Shown here piece by piece: positions 8,695-17,936 of a DNA stretch of 53,325 bases; position 1 is the stretch's first letter, and every line of letters begins with the position of its first letter. The stretch is from JBMDXK01 sp048594375 (GTDB taxonomy: Bacteria > Pseudomonadota > Alphaproteobacteria > Rhizobiales > Methylopilaceae). Where the stretch lies: positions 1 to 53,325 of the forward strand of contig JBMDXK010000022.1 of assembly GCA_048594375.1 (NCBI GenBank), read 5' to 3'. The translations under genes and the position numbers were made by a program. Under the pieces are notes generated by a model. It was not told where the DNA came from, made no database searches, and was given only the letters and a program-made list of their open reading frames with translations.

Positions 8695-8879
8695 GGCTTC
8701 TGTGCTAAAAGGACATGGGCTTAGTGTCAATCATTACCTATACACCCATCGCATCGCCCGAAGGAGTATAAGCAACAATATTGCTATAAATCCATTTCCT
8801 TCCTGCGCAAAGTGTTTTAAAGAAGAACAGAGTTCTTTTAGCCAAGAAACACATTTCTTTTTCTATCTGTGGTGCTTTC
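8695..8879. promoter_or_regulatory. Divergent promoter region metX / chorismate mutase
   Basis: This 185-base gap must hold promoters for both directions. Two small inverted repeats are visible: AGCAA-5-TTGCT around 8770-8785 and AAGAAC-AGA-GTTCTT at 8823-8837, the latter followed by a short T run towards the chorismate mutase gene. I looked for a SAM-II riboswitch on the metX side and could not recognise its conserved pseudoknot sequence. Confidence 0.35.
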
Positions 8880-9665
8880 ATGTCTTCAGCCCCTTCCCCC
8901 GTGAACAGTCTGGCCGATTTGCGCAATGAAATTGACGCGCTGGATGCAGAAATACACCGCTTGCTGATTCAACGCTCCACCATTATTGACCGCCTGATTA
9001 CGGTGAAGGGTACTGCTGTTTCCGGTTCCGCCTTTCGTCCGGCACGGGAAGCCAGCATGATGCGCGCCATTGCCCAACGGCACACCGGCCGCTTGCCACT
9101 TTCCACGGTTGAACACATCTGGCGCACCATTATTTCCACTTTTACCCATGTGCAAAGCCCCTATGCCGTACATGTGGAAGGTGGCGACAACGCTTTGGCC
9201 ATGCATGATGCGGTGCGCTATCAGGTGGGGTTCGATCTGCCGCTCAAACACCACAAAACAGCCGAAGAAGTCATTGCCGCTGTCCAGCAATCCCGTGGCG
9301 ATTTAGGCTTTTTAAGCCTGCGCAACCAGAGCGCCACCCGATGGTGGAGCCATCTTGGCCATGCATACCAGCCTGAAATCATGGCGCGCTTGCCATTTGT
9401 GCTGCATCTCGATACGCCGGTGGATATCCCCGCCGTGGTGATTGCCAACCCTTTGGGCGATGCCGCTGTGCAGGACAACACCGTGGTTGAGCTTGAAAGC
9501 ACAACGCCGGATATGCCTGTCTGTTCTCCGGCTCTGGAATTGCTCAGCCAGTATCAGGAAAATGGCATATATTACACGCTTGCCGCACTGCATGGCGCCG
9601 ATATACCCCCGGGCGCCCGCCGTATCGGCAGCTATGCCACTCCGCTTGATGCGCGTTACAGTTGA
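8880..9665 (+). CDS. Chorismate mutase (AroQ class) with C-terminal extension
   Basis: Converts chorismate to prephenate, the branch towards phenylalanine and tyrosine. The first 90 residues are an all-helical AroQ domain: LADLRNEIDALDAEIHRLLIQRSTIIDRLITVKG with the conserved R, D and K positions, then FRPAREASMMRAI and a third helix. Roughly 170 further residues (from VHVEGGDNALAMHDAVRYQVG) form a second domain of unknown role, seen in alphaproteobacterial chorismate mutases of this length beside hisC and tyrC. No prephenate dehydratase signature is evident. The gene heads an apparent operon: hisC follows within 25 bases. Confidence 0.88.
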   Translation: MSSAPSPVNSLADLRNEIDALDAEIHRLLIQRSTIIDRLITVKGTAVSGSAFRPAREASMMRAIAQRHTGRLPLSTVEHIWRTIISTFTHVQSPYAVHVEGGDNALAMHDAVRYQVGFDLPLKHHKTAEEVIAAVQQSRGDLGFLSLRNQSATRWWSHLGHAYQPEIMARLPFVLHLDTPVDIPAVVIANPLGDAAVQDNTVVELESTTPDMPVCSPALELLSQYQENGIYYTLAALHGADIPPGARRIGSYATPLDARYS

Positions 9666-9689
9666 TTATTTTTTGAAGTGAAACACCCC

Positions 9690-10802
9690 ATGACACGCCC
9701 CATTCCCGAATTATCCAGCCGTCCTGTGCCACGCGCCTGTGTTGCTGCAATCAGCGCCTATGTGCCAGGAAAAAGCAAAGCAACCAGCAGCGGGCGGGTG
9801 TTTAAGTTATCCGCGAACGAAAACCCGTTTGGTGCCAGCCAGAAAGCGTTGGAAGCCTATAAGAACTTCAATGGGCTGGAACTGTATCCCGATGGTTCTT
9901 CCACTGCCTTGCGCGAAGCCATCGCTTCCGTGCATAATCTGGATGCCGCACAGATCATCTGCGGCACCGGCTCGGATGAACTGCTCCACTTGCTTGCGCT
10001 TGCCTATATGGAACCGGGCGATGAAGGCATTTATACCGAATACGGCTTTTTAGTCTATAAAATTGCCATCCAACTTGCAGGCGGTACGCCGGTTGTGGTC
10101 AAGGAAACCGACTACACTGTTGACGTGGATGCCATTCTTGCCGCCGTCACCGACCGCACAAAAATCATCTATATTGCCAACCCCGCCAACCCCACCGGAA
10201 CCTTTGTGCCTTTTACGGAAATACGCCGTTTGCAAGCTGCCTTACCACGGCATGTCTTGCTGGTGCTGGATGCCGCCTATGCCGAATATGTGACAGCGGA
10301 AGACTATGCGTGTGGCGCTGCGCTGGTGCGCGAATGCGAGAACGTTGTCATGACCCGCACGTTCTCAAAAATCTATGGCCTTGCCAATCTGCGCGTGGGC
10401 TGGATGTTTGCTCCGTCCGCCATCATCGCTATTATCAACCGCATTCGTGGCCCCTTCAACGTATCTGGTCCGGCTTCCAATACGGCTTGTGCTGCTCTTG
10501 CCGATCAGGACTTTATCCAGAACGCTATAGCGCATAATACCGAAGGCCGCACATGGCTGACCAGCCAGCTCACCGCTTGCGGGCTTAATGTGGTGCCGAG
10601 CCAGACAAATTTTATTCTTGTGCATTTTCCCAAAACAGCAGGTAAAACGGCTGTGGATGCCGATACTTGGCTTTCTGCTCGCGGTTTGATTACCCGCCAT
10701 GTGGCAAGTTATGGCCTGCCCGATGCCCTGCGCATCACCATCGGCACAGAAGAAGCCAATCGCGCGGTCGCCAGCGCCTTGCACGCATTCATGAAGGAAT
10801 AA
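9690..10802 (+). CDS. hisC: Histidinol-phosphate / aromatic amino acid aminotransferase HisC
   Basis: Class II PLP aminotransferase: FKLSANENPFGASQKA at the N-terminus, the cofactor loop IICGTGSDELLHLL, ANPANPTGTFV, VLDAAYAEYV and the Schiff-base Lys in TFSKIYGLANLRVGW (Lys227). The family transfers the amino group to imidazole acetol-phosphate in histidine synthesis; in alphaproteobacteria the copy beside tyrC probably also transaminates aromatic keto acids. The position between chorismate mutase and prephenate dehydrogenase supports the aromatic role. A GTG at 9678 is an alternative start; I favour the ATG at 9690 (MTRPIPEL). Only 4 bases separate it from tyrC. Confidence 0.94.
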   Translation: MTRPIPELSSRPVPRACVAAISAYVPGKSKATSSGRVFKLSANENPFGASQKALEAYKNFNGLELYPDGSSTALREAIASVHNLDAAQIICGTGSDELLHLLALAYMEPGDEGIYTEYGFLVYKIAIQLAGGTPVVVKETDYTVDVDAILAAVTDRTKIIYIANPANPTGTFVPFTEIRRLQAALPRHVLLVLDAAYAEYVTAEDYACGAALVRECENVVMTRTFSKIYGLANLRVGWMFAPSAIIAIINRIRGPFNVSGPASNTACAALADQDFIQNAIAHNTEGRTWLTSQLTACGLNVVPSQTNFILVHFPKTAGKTAVDADTWLSARGLITRHVASYGLPDALRITIGTEEANRAVASALHAFMKE

Positions 10803-10806
10803 ACCA

Positions 10807-11748
10807 ATGGCTGCGGTCATCTTTGAAAATCTTGCGATCATTGGCGCAGGACTGATCGGTTCTTCGATTGCCCACAGTGCGCGTGCCGCTGGCATTGTCC
10901 GCCACATCCGTATTTTCGACCAGAGCAGTGCAGTCCGCGCCCGCGTGCAGGAACTCGGCTATGCCGATACGGTGCCTGAAACCATTGGTGAAACCGTGAG
11001 CAATGCTGACCTTATCATGCTGTGCGTTCCTGTGGGCGCCATGGGCGCTGTTGCCGCAAGCATGGCAGCATTTCTCAAACAGGGCGCGCTTGTCTCCGAT
11101 GTCGGTTCGGTGAAAGCATCGGTGGTCAAAGCCGTGAAGCCCCATCTGCCCGAACACGTTGGGTTTATTCCCGGCCATCCGGTGGCTGGCACAGAAGAAT
11201 CCGGCCCTGACGCAGGATTTAATGGTCTGTTCGAGAACCGCTGGTGCATTCTCACGCCCCTTGAAAACGCCAATGCCGCACAGCTCGAAAAACTCACCCG
11301 CTTCTGGCAAGAAATGGGCGCCAACACCGAATGCATGACCCCCAAGCATCACGATCTGGTGCTGTCCATTACCTCCCATCTGCCGCATCTGATCGCCTAT
11401 AATATCGTTGGCACCGCAGCCGACATGGAAGAAGTCACCCAGTCAGAAATCATCAAGTTTTCCGCAGGGGGGTTTCGTGATTTTACCCGTATTGCCTCCT
11501 CCGATCCCATCATGTGGCGCGATATTTTCATCAACAACAAGGAAGCCGTACTGGAAACGCTGGGGCGCTTTACGGAAGATCTGATTGCCTTGCAACGCGC
11601 CATCCGCTGGGAACAGGCCGAAACCTTGCAACGCACATTCACCCGCACCCGCGCCATCCGCCGCAGCATTGTGGAAACAGGTCAGGATGCACCAGATACG
11701 GATTTTGGCCGCGTGAAAAACAAGAAGCGCACTGTTGAATTTCCGTAA
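10807..11748 (+). CDS. tyrC: Prephenate/arogenate dehydrogenase
   Basis: NAD(P)-dependent oxidative decarboxylation of prephenate or arogenate towards tyrosine. The Rossmann loop reads LAIIGAGLIGSSIAHSARAAG, followed by DLIMLCVPVGA, VSDVGSVKASVV and GHPVAGTEESGPDAGF, the active-site His/Ser region of TyrA-family dehydrogenases; SITSHLPHLIAY is the helical-domain signature. It is 313 residues, a monofunctional form without fused chorismate mutase or ACT domain, so allosteric feedback via ACT is not expected. The start has GGA 7 bases upstream, just after the hisC stop. It converges on obgE with 13 bases between the stops. Confidence 0.93.
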   Translation: MAAVIFENLAIIGAGLIGSSIAHSARAAGIVRHIRIFDQSSAVRARVQELGYADTVPETIGETVSNADLIMLCVPVGAMGAVAASMAAFLKQGALVSDVGSVKASVVKAVKPHLPEHVGFIPGHPVAGTEESGPDAGFNGLFENRWCILTPLENANAAQLEKLTRFWQEMGANTECMTPKHHDLVLSITSHLPHLIAYNIVGTAADMEEVTQSEIIKFSAGGFRDFTRIASSDPIMWRDIFINNKEAVLETLGRFTEDLIALQRAIRWEQAETLQRTFTRTRAIRRSIVETGQDAPDTDFGRVKNKKRTVEFP

Positions 11749-11761
11749 CGGCAGCAATTCT

Positions 11762-12802
11762 TTATACTGGCGACCATGCCTTTTCAGGCTCTTGTGCAGC
11801 TTTTTGAATAGCGCGTACTTCTTCAATTTTGCGCCAAACTGCGCGCAGCACATCGTCCACTCCTTCATGGGTATGGGATGACATCAGCATAGGAGTCTGA
11901 CCGCAGGCACGCTTGAGCTTGGCTATCTGAGATTTGCGAGTTTCGGCATCCAGCGCGTCGCATTTGGTTAGCACTACAATTTCCGCTTTTTCTTCAAGCC
12001 CGTGTCCATAGGCAGTTAGCTCTGTGCGAACAGTTTTATAATCTTTACCCGCATGCTCGCCTGTACCGTCCACCAGATGCAGCAAAACACCACAGCGTTC
12101 CACATGACCGAGGAAACGGTCACCCAACCCAATCCCTTCGTGCGCGCCTTCAATTAATCCTGGAATATCTGCCAGAACAAATTCACGCCCATCCATGCGC
12201 ACTACTCCAAGATTAGGGTGCAGCGTTGTGAAAGGATAATCGGCTATTTTTGGCTTGGCAGCGGTGACAGATGCAAGAAATGTCGATTTTCCTGCGTTCG
12301 GCAAACCCACAAACCCCGAATCGGCAATGAGCTTGAGCCGCAACAAAATCCAGCGTTCATCACCCTCAAGCCCAGGATTTGCAAAACGTGGCGCCTGATT
12401 TGTTGAGGTTTTGAACTCCGCATTGCCAAAACCACCATTGCCACCACGCGCCAAACAAATGCGTTGACCCACTTCGGTCAGATCTGCAAGCTGCGTTTCG
12501 CCATCTTCATCCAGAATTTGTGTACCCACTGGAACGCGCAGGGTTACGTCGTCGCCTTTAGCTCCGGTGCGATTGGCGCCTTTTCCATGATCGCCTTTTT
12601 TGGCTTTAAAATGTTGCTGATAACGGTAGTCAATAAGGGTGTTCAGTCCATCCACGCACTCTACCCAGACATCACCGCCACGGCCACCACTGCCCCCATC
12701 GGGGCCGCCGAATTCGATAAATTTTTCGCGGCGGAATGAGACGCAGCCTGCACCACCATCACCAGAACGAATATAAATTTTGGCCTGATCGAGAAACTTC
12801 AT
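11762..12802 (-). CDS. obgE: GTPase Obg (50S ribosome assembly)
   Basis: The N-terminal Obg fold (about 1-158) has its Gly-rich type II helices: YIRSGDGGAGCVSFRREKFIEFGGPDGG and GGNGGFGNAEFKTSTNQAPRFANPG. The G domain follows with G1 GLPNAGKSTFLA, switch region DYPFTTLHPNLG, G3 DIPGLIEGAHEGIGLGDRFL and G4 LTKCD. Obg binds the 50S subunit during late assembly and links growth to nucleotide state. It has 346 residues and no added C-terminal domain. I start at the ATG at 12802 (MKFLDQAK), the canonical Obg N-terminus. The usual partners rplU-rpmA are not upstream in this window. Confidence 0.97.
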   Translation of the reverse strand: MKFLDQAKIYIRSGDGGAGCVSFRREKFIEFGGPDGGSGGRGGDVWVECVDGLNTLIDYRYQQHFKAKKGDHGKGANRTGAKGDDVTLRVPVGTQILDEDGETQLADLTEVGQRICLARGGNGGFGNAEFKTSTNQAPRFANPGLEGDERWILLRLKLIADSGFVGLPNAGKSTFLASVTAAKPKIADYPFTTLHPNLGVVRMDGREFVLADIPGLIEGAHEGIGLGDRFLGHVERCGVLLHLVDGTGEHAGKDYKTVRTELTAYGHGLEEKAEIVVLTKCDALDAETRKSQIAKLKRACGQTPMLMSSHTHEGVDDVLRAVWRKIEEVRAIQKAAQEPEKAWSPV

Positions 12803-13090
12803 ATACACATACCTTGTGCCTGCTTTATAAAGGCACCAGAGCAATTCACTAATGTGGCGTGAGCTACAGCGGAAGTGTATAGCCCATCGACCGCATCAGA
12901 AATTGCGAAAAATCAATATATTTGCACGCTTTCATACACGCATGAAAGCCAGACAAATGGCTTCGCACCCTTCCGTTCATTTTCATGAAGAGCAAGCCTG
13001 AATATGTGTTTAATACAAAAACCCTCCTTATTACAGAACTTTCTGCACAAAGAGGTATTTTGTTCTTTGGTTATCATCCGGGGAAGAAGA

Positions 13091-13354
13091 TTAACGCTCT
13101 GGTTCATCAACCTTCTTAAGTTTACCGAGGGCTTCAGCGACAGCCTCAATGTGTGAAGGCTCACCCCCACCCATGCCCTCTCCGGTAGCGCGCTGCAAAG
13201 CTTCGGCCTGCTCTTTCCAAACCATCAGAATTTTACATTTATCAACGTTTGAGTACCGCTCAGAATGAAGAACATCACTTGGCTTATCAAAAAATGCTGC
13301 GGGATCTTTAAGAATTTTATCTTCAACAGCATGAATGTGAGAAGTATGAGGCAT
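13091..13354 (-). CDS. Small conserved alphaproteobacterial protein (87 aa)
   Basis: I recognise the pattern but not a function: FFDKPSDVLHSERYSNVDKCKILMVWKEQAEALQRATGEGMGGGEP and VAEALGKL match a short protein widespread in alphaproteobacteria in which a P-x-DVL...K-x-x-IL-x-x-W motif is followed by AxxEGMxGGE and a terminal helix. No signal peptide or membrane segment. The start is well defined: AAGGAG lies 9 bases before the ATG at 13354, while the longer reading from 13408 lacks a site. It is surrounded by non-coding DNA: about 290 bases on the obgE side and about 250 on the other, where I see nothing else. Confidence 0.75.
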   Translation of the reverse strand: MPHTSHIHAVEDKILKDPAAFFDKPSDVLHSERYSNVDKCKILMVWKEQAEALQRATGEGMGGGEPSHIEAVAEALGKLKKVDEPER

Positions 13355-13602
13355 AGGTTTTCTCCTTAACGCGTAACCTTCAGAAGAAAAACGCTTATTG
13401 TTCACCAAGGTTCCCTGAGAACTGTATTGAAAATGCCATTCTTCTTATCCAAGATATCCCGCGCCATATTTTCCAAAAGTATTTAAATTTAAACAGTCAA
13501 ATAAATATAGCAATTTTAACAAAAACATATATGGCTTTAGCTGCGATAAAGTAAATACTTATAACCTGAGCTATAAAAATGATTATATGCTTCAGGCTAT
13601 AA

Positions 13603-15456
13603 TTAATCTTTGCATGAGGGATGATGTAATAAGAGTGTGAGTTTTTCTGTGAGATAGGCTTTGAATTCTTTTTTATTCTGCATGGTGAAGGCATAGGAAT
13701 TGCGGAGCATCCACCAAAAATGGTAGAGCTGCTGTCTCGTTATCGGTAGTCTATCGTAAGAAAATATTCTGCTGAAGTCGCCTTTTTCTTTACAAATAAA
13801 ACAGGCCTGCATGTAATCGCTGCGACCAAAGACATAAACAGGCTTTTCATAAAGCAATGCTTCTGCTCCAACACCTGAATTTACAGTGCAGACAGCAATA
13901 GCATTTTTTATAAGTGTATGAATATTATCAAGCGATATCATCACACCGCCATCCGCCTCTCTTACGGCAAGATAACGGGCAATAAGGGGCGAAGAACATA
14001 ACGGATGACGCTTCACCACAACCGTAATACCCAAAGGCAGACAGGTTGCAATAATCTCGTCAAGCATTGCGGTGGGTGAAGAAAAAGCGAGATTCTGAAC
14101 AGCATCGCCCATCATTTGCAGGGCCACAAACACATACCGTTCAGGCAGCTTCTGGACAACGTCGTGCTGCTGATACTTGGAAATTTTTGAAGCAAATATG
14201 CGCTCTTGCTCTTTGCGAAAAAAAAATTCTGCGGTCTGAGGATCAACCACATTCTCATTAAGCTCAGCAATTGGGGTTTGTGCAAAGGCAGACCAGCCTG
14301 AATAACCTTGACGATCAAAACTAAAGCTGTGGGGTCGGTCGGTTTCTTTAAAATGCAAGCCCCGATTGCCGCTTGAGACCGTATGGTAGGAAATAAAAGG
14401 TAAGGGAAAATCGATGTTTCCGTGCGGCTGAAGGCGGCCTTTAACACTGTAAGGGATCATGTTGCTCTCCAGAAAGGCAATAACCTCTCCAAGGATGGTG
14501 CGTATATTGGTGCGAAAACCTTTATAATCAATGGGGTTGGAGCGCATGCTTGCCGCAGGGATTATAACAATGGCCTGCGCATCGGGTTGTGGTATCAGCT
14601 GACATAGCCCTGCACGGCTCAATACGTCCCGATGGGCTTTGTGCAGAGCCGAGCGGTATGGCGTAACATCGCGTTGAAGCTCCGCCAGTTTTTTCAGCGT
14701 ATGACTTGCGGATTTATCGCGGTATTTCTGCTGTATTTTTGTTGCAATCAAAAATGCTTGATCGAGATTAAAAAGCGCCAATGAACCCGCTACCGCATCA
14801 CTCCAGTGCTGGCGTAACAAAGCCGGTGATTGCATCACCTTTTCACCATCTGAAACAAGGCGCTGTATAGCTTTTGCAAAGAGCTCCTCATTGTCTGAAG
14901 CCTCGGCTGCGGCTGCAATAGACAATGTGAACGGAATAAGAATTTCATCACATTCCCTCTCTATAAACGCCATGCCATGCTGGGCGACAGCCGCCATATC
15001 ACGGTTATGATGGAAAATTTTGCGCTTGTTGAGTGCGCATTGCTTACGGTATTGGAATGCACTCTGCGGCGCGTCCAGCTCTAGCAAGGCTTGCGCTGTA
15101 TTGCCATGATTGAGTTGCTGAGCAGAGCGCACCAGCGGCAGCGCATCCGACGGGAAAAAGGGCGCCGAGATCACAGCATTGATCCGGGTAGAATGTCCCG
15201 CAGCGACCACATGCGTGATGTAAAAATTCAGCAATGCCAGTTTAGGCGTTTCCTGATGGCACAGCTCAAGGATAATATCTTCAATTTTTTGCAGATCCCT
15301 GCTGCGTTTTGCATAAGCCATCCGCCCTTCTGCGATCAGTTGCCTGAGATATGATGAAGGTACTCTTGTTGAAAGCTTCCCCAACAGTTCAAGGGCAGGG
15401 CGCATTATCTTGGGATATTTGTTTTTTGTGACGCATTCTTTAATGAACAGTATCAT
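13603..15456 (-). CDS. Capsule-type glycosyltransferase-like protein (KpsS/KpsC-like C-terminus)
   Basis: 617 residues. The C-terminal 300 resemble the capsule polysaccharide KpsC/KpsS family, the beta-Kdo transferases that build the lipid-linked primer of group 2 capsules: VFVALQMMGDAVQNL, VVKRHPLCS (the RPHP-like basic loop), and CTVNSGVGAEALLYEKPVYVFGRSDY, corresponding to the TxxSxxGxEALLxGKPVxxxG element. The N-terminal 250 residues are helical and repetitive, TPR-like, and I do not recognise them. It follows the KpsC-like gene on the same strand after 59 bases. No kpsM/T/E/D export genes are in the window. The start is uncertain; no strong ribosome binding site precedes 15456. Confidence 0.7.
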   Translation of the reverse strand: MILFIKECVTKNKYPKIMRPALELLGKLSTRVPSSYLRQLIAEGRMAYAKRSRDLQKIEDIILELCHQETPKLALLNFYITHVVAAGHSTRINAVISAPFFPSDALPLVRSAQQLNHGNTAQALLELDAPQSAFQYRKQCALNKRKIFHHNRDMAAVAQHGMAFIERECDEILIPFTLSIAAAAEASDNEELFAKAIQRLVSDGEKVMQSPALLRQHWSDAVAGSLALFNLDQAFLIATKIQQKYRDKSASHTLKKLAELQRDVTPYRSALHKAHRDVLSRAGLCQLIPQPDAQAIVIIPAASMRSNPIDYKGFRTNIRTILGEVIAFLESNMIPYSVKGRLQPHGNIDFPLPFISYHTVSSGNRGLHFKETDRPHSFSFDRQGYSGWSAFAQTPIAELNENVVDPQTAEFFFRKEQERIFASKISKYQQHDVVQKLPERYVFVALQMMGDAVQNLAFSSPTAMLDEIIATCLPLGITVVVKRHPLCSSPLIARYLAVREADGGVMISLDNIHTLIKNAIAVCTVNSGVGAEALLYEKPVYVFGRSDYMQACFICKEKGDFSRIFSYDRLPITRQQLYHFWWMLRNSYAFTMQNKKEFKAYLTEKLTLLLHHPSCKD

Positions 15457-15515
15457 TTTTCAAGATTTAAACCTGCATTATTCGTAAACAGAGCAAGACC
15501 TTCCCTCTCCAGACA

Positions 15516-16535
15516 TCAATGCTGCTGACGGCTGAACTCAAGGTAGGCAATAGCTTCATCGAAAGTAATTTTTTTGCCTGTTTCTGGATGAAAATACCGC
15601 GGATAGAGCAGATAAGCCACGGTAAAAACCGCATACGGCGTAAGACGGTTTGTTCGGCGCGGCATAACAAGCCGATCATCGGTAAAACCCCATCCAGCAT
15701 AAAAAGGGGTGCCAAAAACTGTCACCCTTTTGCCACGCAAAGCCGCTTCAAATCCTGACAGCGAAGTAATGGTATAGACGTGATCAACGCTTTCCAGAGC
15801 ATCATGAAGTGCGATATTCTCTGAAATTAAACAATTTTCAGGCAATACGATTTTTTCGCGTGCTGCAGGGTGAGGACGATAGATAATTTGGGCATCAGGA
15901 TGTTCTTGCCGCGCTTTCTGCAGCAAGTGGACGCTCGTGAAATGCTGAGGATTCCCAAAGCGCAAAGAAGCATCACCTTCTACTTGTCCAAGCACCATGA
16001 TCCGGTAACAGGTTTTAGAACCATACAAGGCATCGGGCGTAGCAGAGCGGCCGCAATTATATTTGCTAAGGCCACTTTTTAAAAAGGAGGCAAAACTCTT
16101 TTCAGCGGCTTGTTTAAACGCTGGTGGATGGGCTTCAAAATGAAATGCTTCAAGCATTTCTTCAAGAAGAGAAGGATGCAGTGCATTGAAATGCAAGCCC
16201 CGGTCAAACACCAATGATAAGGGAGCCTGACCATCGCGCCCAAACCCAACAGAACGAATGAACCCATCCTCAACATGGATTAGTGGAATGTTTTCCTGAG
16301 CGCAAAAAGCGTCCAAAAATTCTGGATATTTCATACCCCAAGTGTACACAGTGGGAGCAGCAAGACGTTTGATTCTTTTCGCCCACAGTAGAGAAAATAA
16401 CAGGCGCGGAAAAGACCGAGGCAATGCCATAAATACAGTTTCGTCAAACCATACCTGCCAAAGCTTTTTCCATGGCTTCATCCCAATGATAATGGCTGTA
16501 CGAGAATGAGGAGATAATTGGCTATTAAAATTCAT
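15516..16535 (-). CDS. KpsC-like capsule beta-Kdo glycosyltransferase, single domain
   Basis: About 339 residues that align by eye to one half of KpsC: IPLIHVEDGFIRSVGFG, PLSLVFDRGLHFNA, VLGQVEGDASLRFG, IIYRPHPAAREK, TSLSGFEAALRGKRVTVFGTPFYAGWGFTDDR and VAYLLYPRYFHPETGKKITFDEAI. E. coli KpsC carries two such domains in one chain; here one is separate, with a more divergent partner downstream. The activity is expected at the cytoplasmic face of the inner membrane, adding beta-Kdo to phosphatidylglycerol or elongating the poly-Kdo linker. Start at 16535 is the first ATG in frame; a TTG at 16601 is possible. Confidence 0.82.
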   Translation of the reverse strand: MNFNSQLSPHSRTAIIIGMKPWKKLWQVWFDETVFMALPRSFPRLLFSLLWAKRIKRLAAPTVYTWGMKYPEFLDAFCAQENIPLIHVEDGFIRSVGFGRDGQAPLSLVFDRGLHFNALHPSLLEEMLEAFHFEAHPPAFKQAAEKSFASFLKSGLSKYNCGRSATPDALYGSKTCYRIMVLGQVEGDASLRFGNPQHFTSVHLLQKARQEHPDAQIIYRPHPAAREKIVLPENCLISENIALHDALESVDHVYTITSLSGFEAALRGKRVTVFGTPFYAGWGFTDDRLVMPRRTNRLTPYAVFTVAYLLYPRYFHPETGKKITFDEAIAYLEFSRQQH

Positions 16536-16909
16536 ATGCTCTATAGTAACAGATACGCATTCGGGAATGCTGCACTCAAAATAAGAAAATAGACTTTTCA
16601 AAAGCCAAAATCACTTATACACCAATTGGCAATGAACTCCAACCACATCAGTCGCATCAATTGCGCTGTCCACCGCCCTGCTAGACAGGGTAAATCCTGC
16701 ATTTAATGAGCCAGATGAATATACCATCGACCATCGTTGGCACTGTAAAATGATACATTGAAATGACTATATTATCCATAAAATGAAAATCTATAGTAAA
16801 ATACAAATATGTATTTAAACCTTTCGTAAAGATATACTTAGGGGATAATTCACCATTTTCATTTACTCTCCATTTGAAGGTTAAAATATTTTTCCCGAAG
16901 GTAGAGCTT
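16536..16909. other. Divergent intergenic region, capsule genes / pilus-like genes
   Basis: 374 AT-rich bases containing promoters for the minus-strand capsule pair and the plus-strand pilus-like genes. Small inverted repeats are visible (CCCTG-5-CAGGG near 16675-16690; AAATAC-6-GTATTT near 16799-16816). No gene, tRNA or insertion sequence recognised. Confidence 0.4.
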
Positions 16910-17731
16910 ATGAAACGTGTAACATTTCGCAGTCTGACCGCTGTCGGTGCTTTAATGGTTGCCGGAATTGCGGGCTTAGCAGTGCAATCTGCTGACGCTG
17001 AACGGTTGGATGGACAGACAGAAGCACAACCCATGATCTCTCAATCCGCAGACCCCGCACCGGCTGGCATAACAGCATCTCCCCCAATTGAGAGCAAACT
17101 GCGGACAGTTCCGGAAAATTCCACCCCAGCCCCCGCAGAAAACGTGCCGTTGCAAAATCAAACCGCTACCCGTGACGCTCCGCCACCCGCACCAGTGCCA
17201 CTGGCTGGACAGGAAAAAGAAATTCGCGTTGTTCCCATTCAGCGGGATGTTAAAGAAGTACCTGCACCAACAGCAGCACCAAATAAAACCGTCAATGTAC
17301 AGGTTGCCCCTGAGACAAATCAGACGGAATCCAAACGCCACAGCATGGAAGTGCTTTTGGATCTTGCGACAGTAATGCGAATGCCTAAAGAGACAACAAC
17401 CATTGTTGTTGGAAACCCTATTATTGCCGATACAACAGTACAAAATTCTGGAATGCTGGTTATTACAGGAAAAAGCCATGGAACAACAAATATCATGGCT
17501 TTAAATAACAATGGCGACCTTATCAAGGAATTGATGGTGACTGTTGTAAGCAGCAATCCACCCTCTTCTCTGACAGTACAGCGCGGAATGGAACGCGAAA
17601 CATGGTCCTGCTCAACGGCATGCCAGCGCACCATTACGTTAGGAGATGGAGGCAGCTACTTTGGAGAAGTGAGCAGTCAGGCATCTTCACGAAACAGTGT
17701 TTCCCAAGGTAGTGCCAGCGGAAATAGGTAA
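16910..17731 (+). CDS. CpaC/RcpA N-terminal-domain-like exported protein
   Basis: A signal peptide (MKRVTFRSLTAVGALMVAGIAGLAVQSADA) is followed by about 110 residues of Pro/Ala/Thr-rich linker and then a compact domain: SMEVLLDLATVMRMPKETTTIVVGNPIIADTTVQNSGMLVITGKSHGTTNIMALNNNGDLIKELMVTV. This is the domain at the N-terminus of the Tad/Flp pilus secretin CpaC (RcpA), where it sits in the periplasm; here there is no secretin barrel after it, only a short Ser-rich tail. Stand-alone versions occur in alphaproteobacteria and may dock on the Tad channel. AAGG precedes the ATG at 16910 by 8 bases. A terminator-like stem follows, then two TadE-like genes. Confidence 0.8.
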   Translation: MKRVTFRSLTAVGALMVAGIAGLAVQSADAERLDGQTEAQPMISQSADPAPAGITASPPIESKLRTVPENSTPAPAENVPLQNQTATRDAPPPAPVPLAGQEKEIRVVPIQRDVKEVPAPTAAPNKTVNVQVAPETNQTESKRHSMEVLLDLATVMRMPKETTTIVVGNPIIADTTVQNSGMLVITGKSHGTTNIMALNNNGDLIKELMVTVVSSNPPSSLTVQRGMERETWSCSTACQRTITLGDGGSYFGEVSSQASSRNSVSQGSASGNR

Positions 17732-17815
17732 TTTATTTCATAGATCACACAACATTGAATCAATCAATTTATTCACATTCAACAAAATAAAAAATATTAT
17801 TTTTAAATTAAATAT

Positions 17816-17848
17816 AAATCGGATTTATTTAACAAATACATCCGATTT
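17816..17848 (+). terminator. Stem-loop between the CpaC-like and TadE-like genes
   Basis: AAATCGGAT (17816-17824) pairs perfectly with ATCCGATTT (17840-17848) around a 15-base loop, in a very AT-rich 200-base gap. It probably ends the preceding transcript; the T run after it is short. Confidence 0.5.
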
Positions 17849-17936
17849 TATGTGTTTGCGATAACTTTATTTCAATGTCTACTCTATATTATAGGTATTA
17901 TTGAGCTGTAATTTTTATAGCATCGAGGCTGACCTG

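Noticed and set aside
8695..8879. Possible SAM-II riboswitch before metX
   Set aside because: Alphaproteobacterial metX often has one, but the conserved pseudoknot sequence could not be found on the metX strand.
17769..17777. TTATTCACA, a match to the DnaA-box pattern TTATNCACA in the AT-rich gap before the TadE genes
   Set aside because: A single box without neighbours in an AT-rich gap is expected by chance; no cluster supports an origin.
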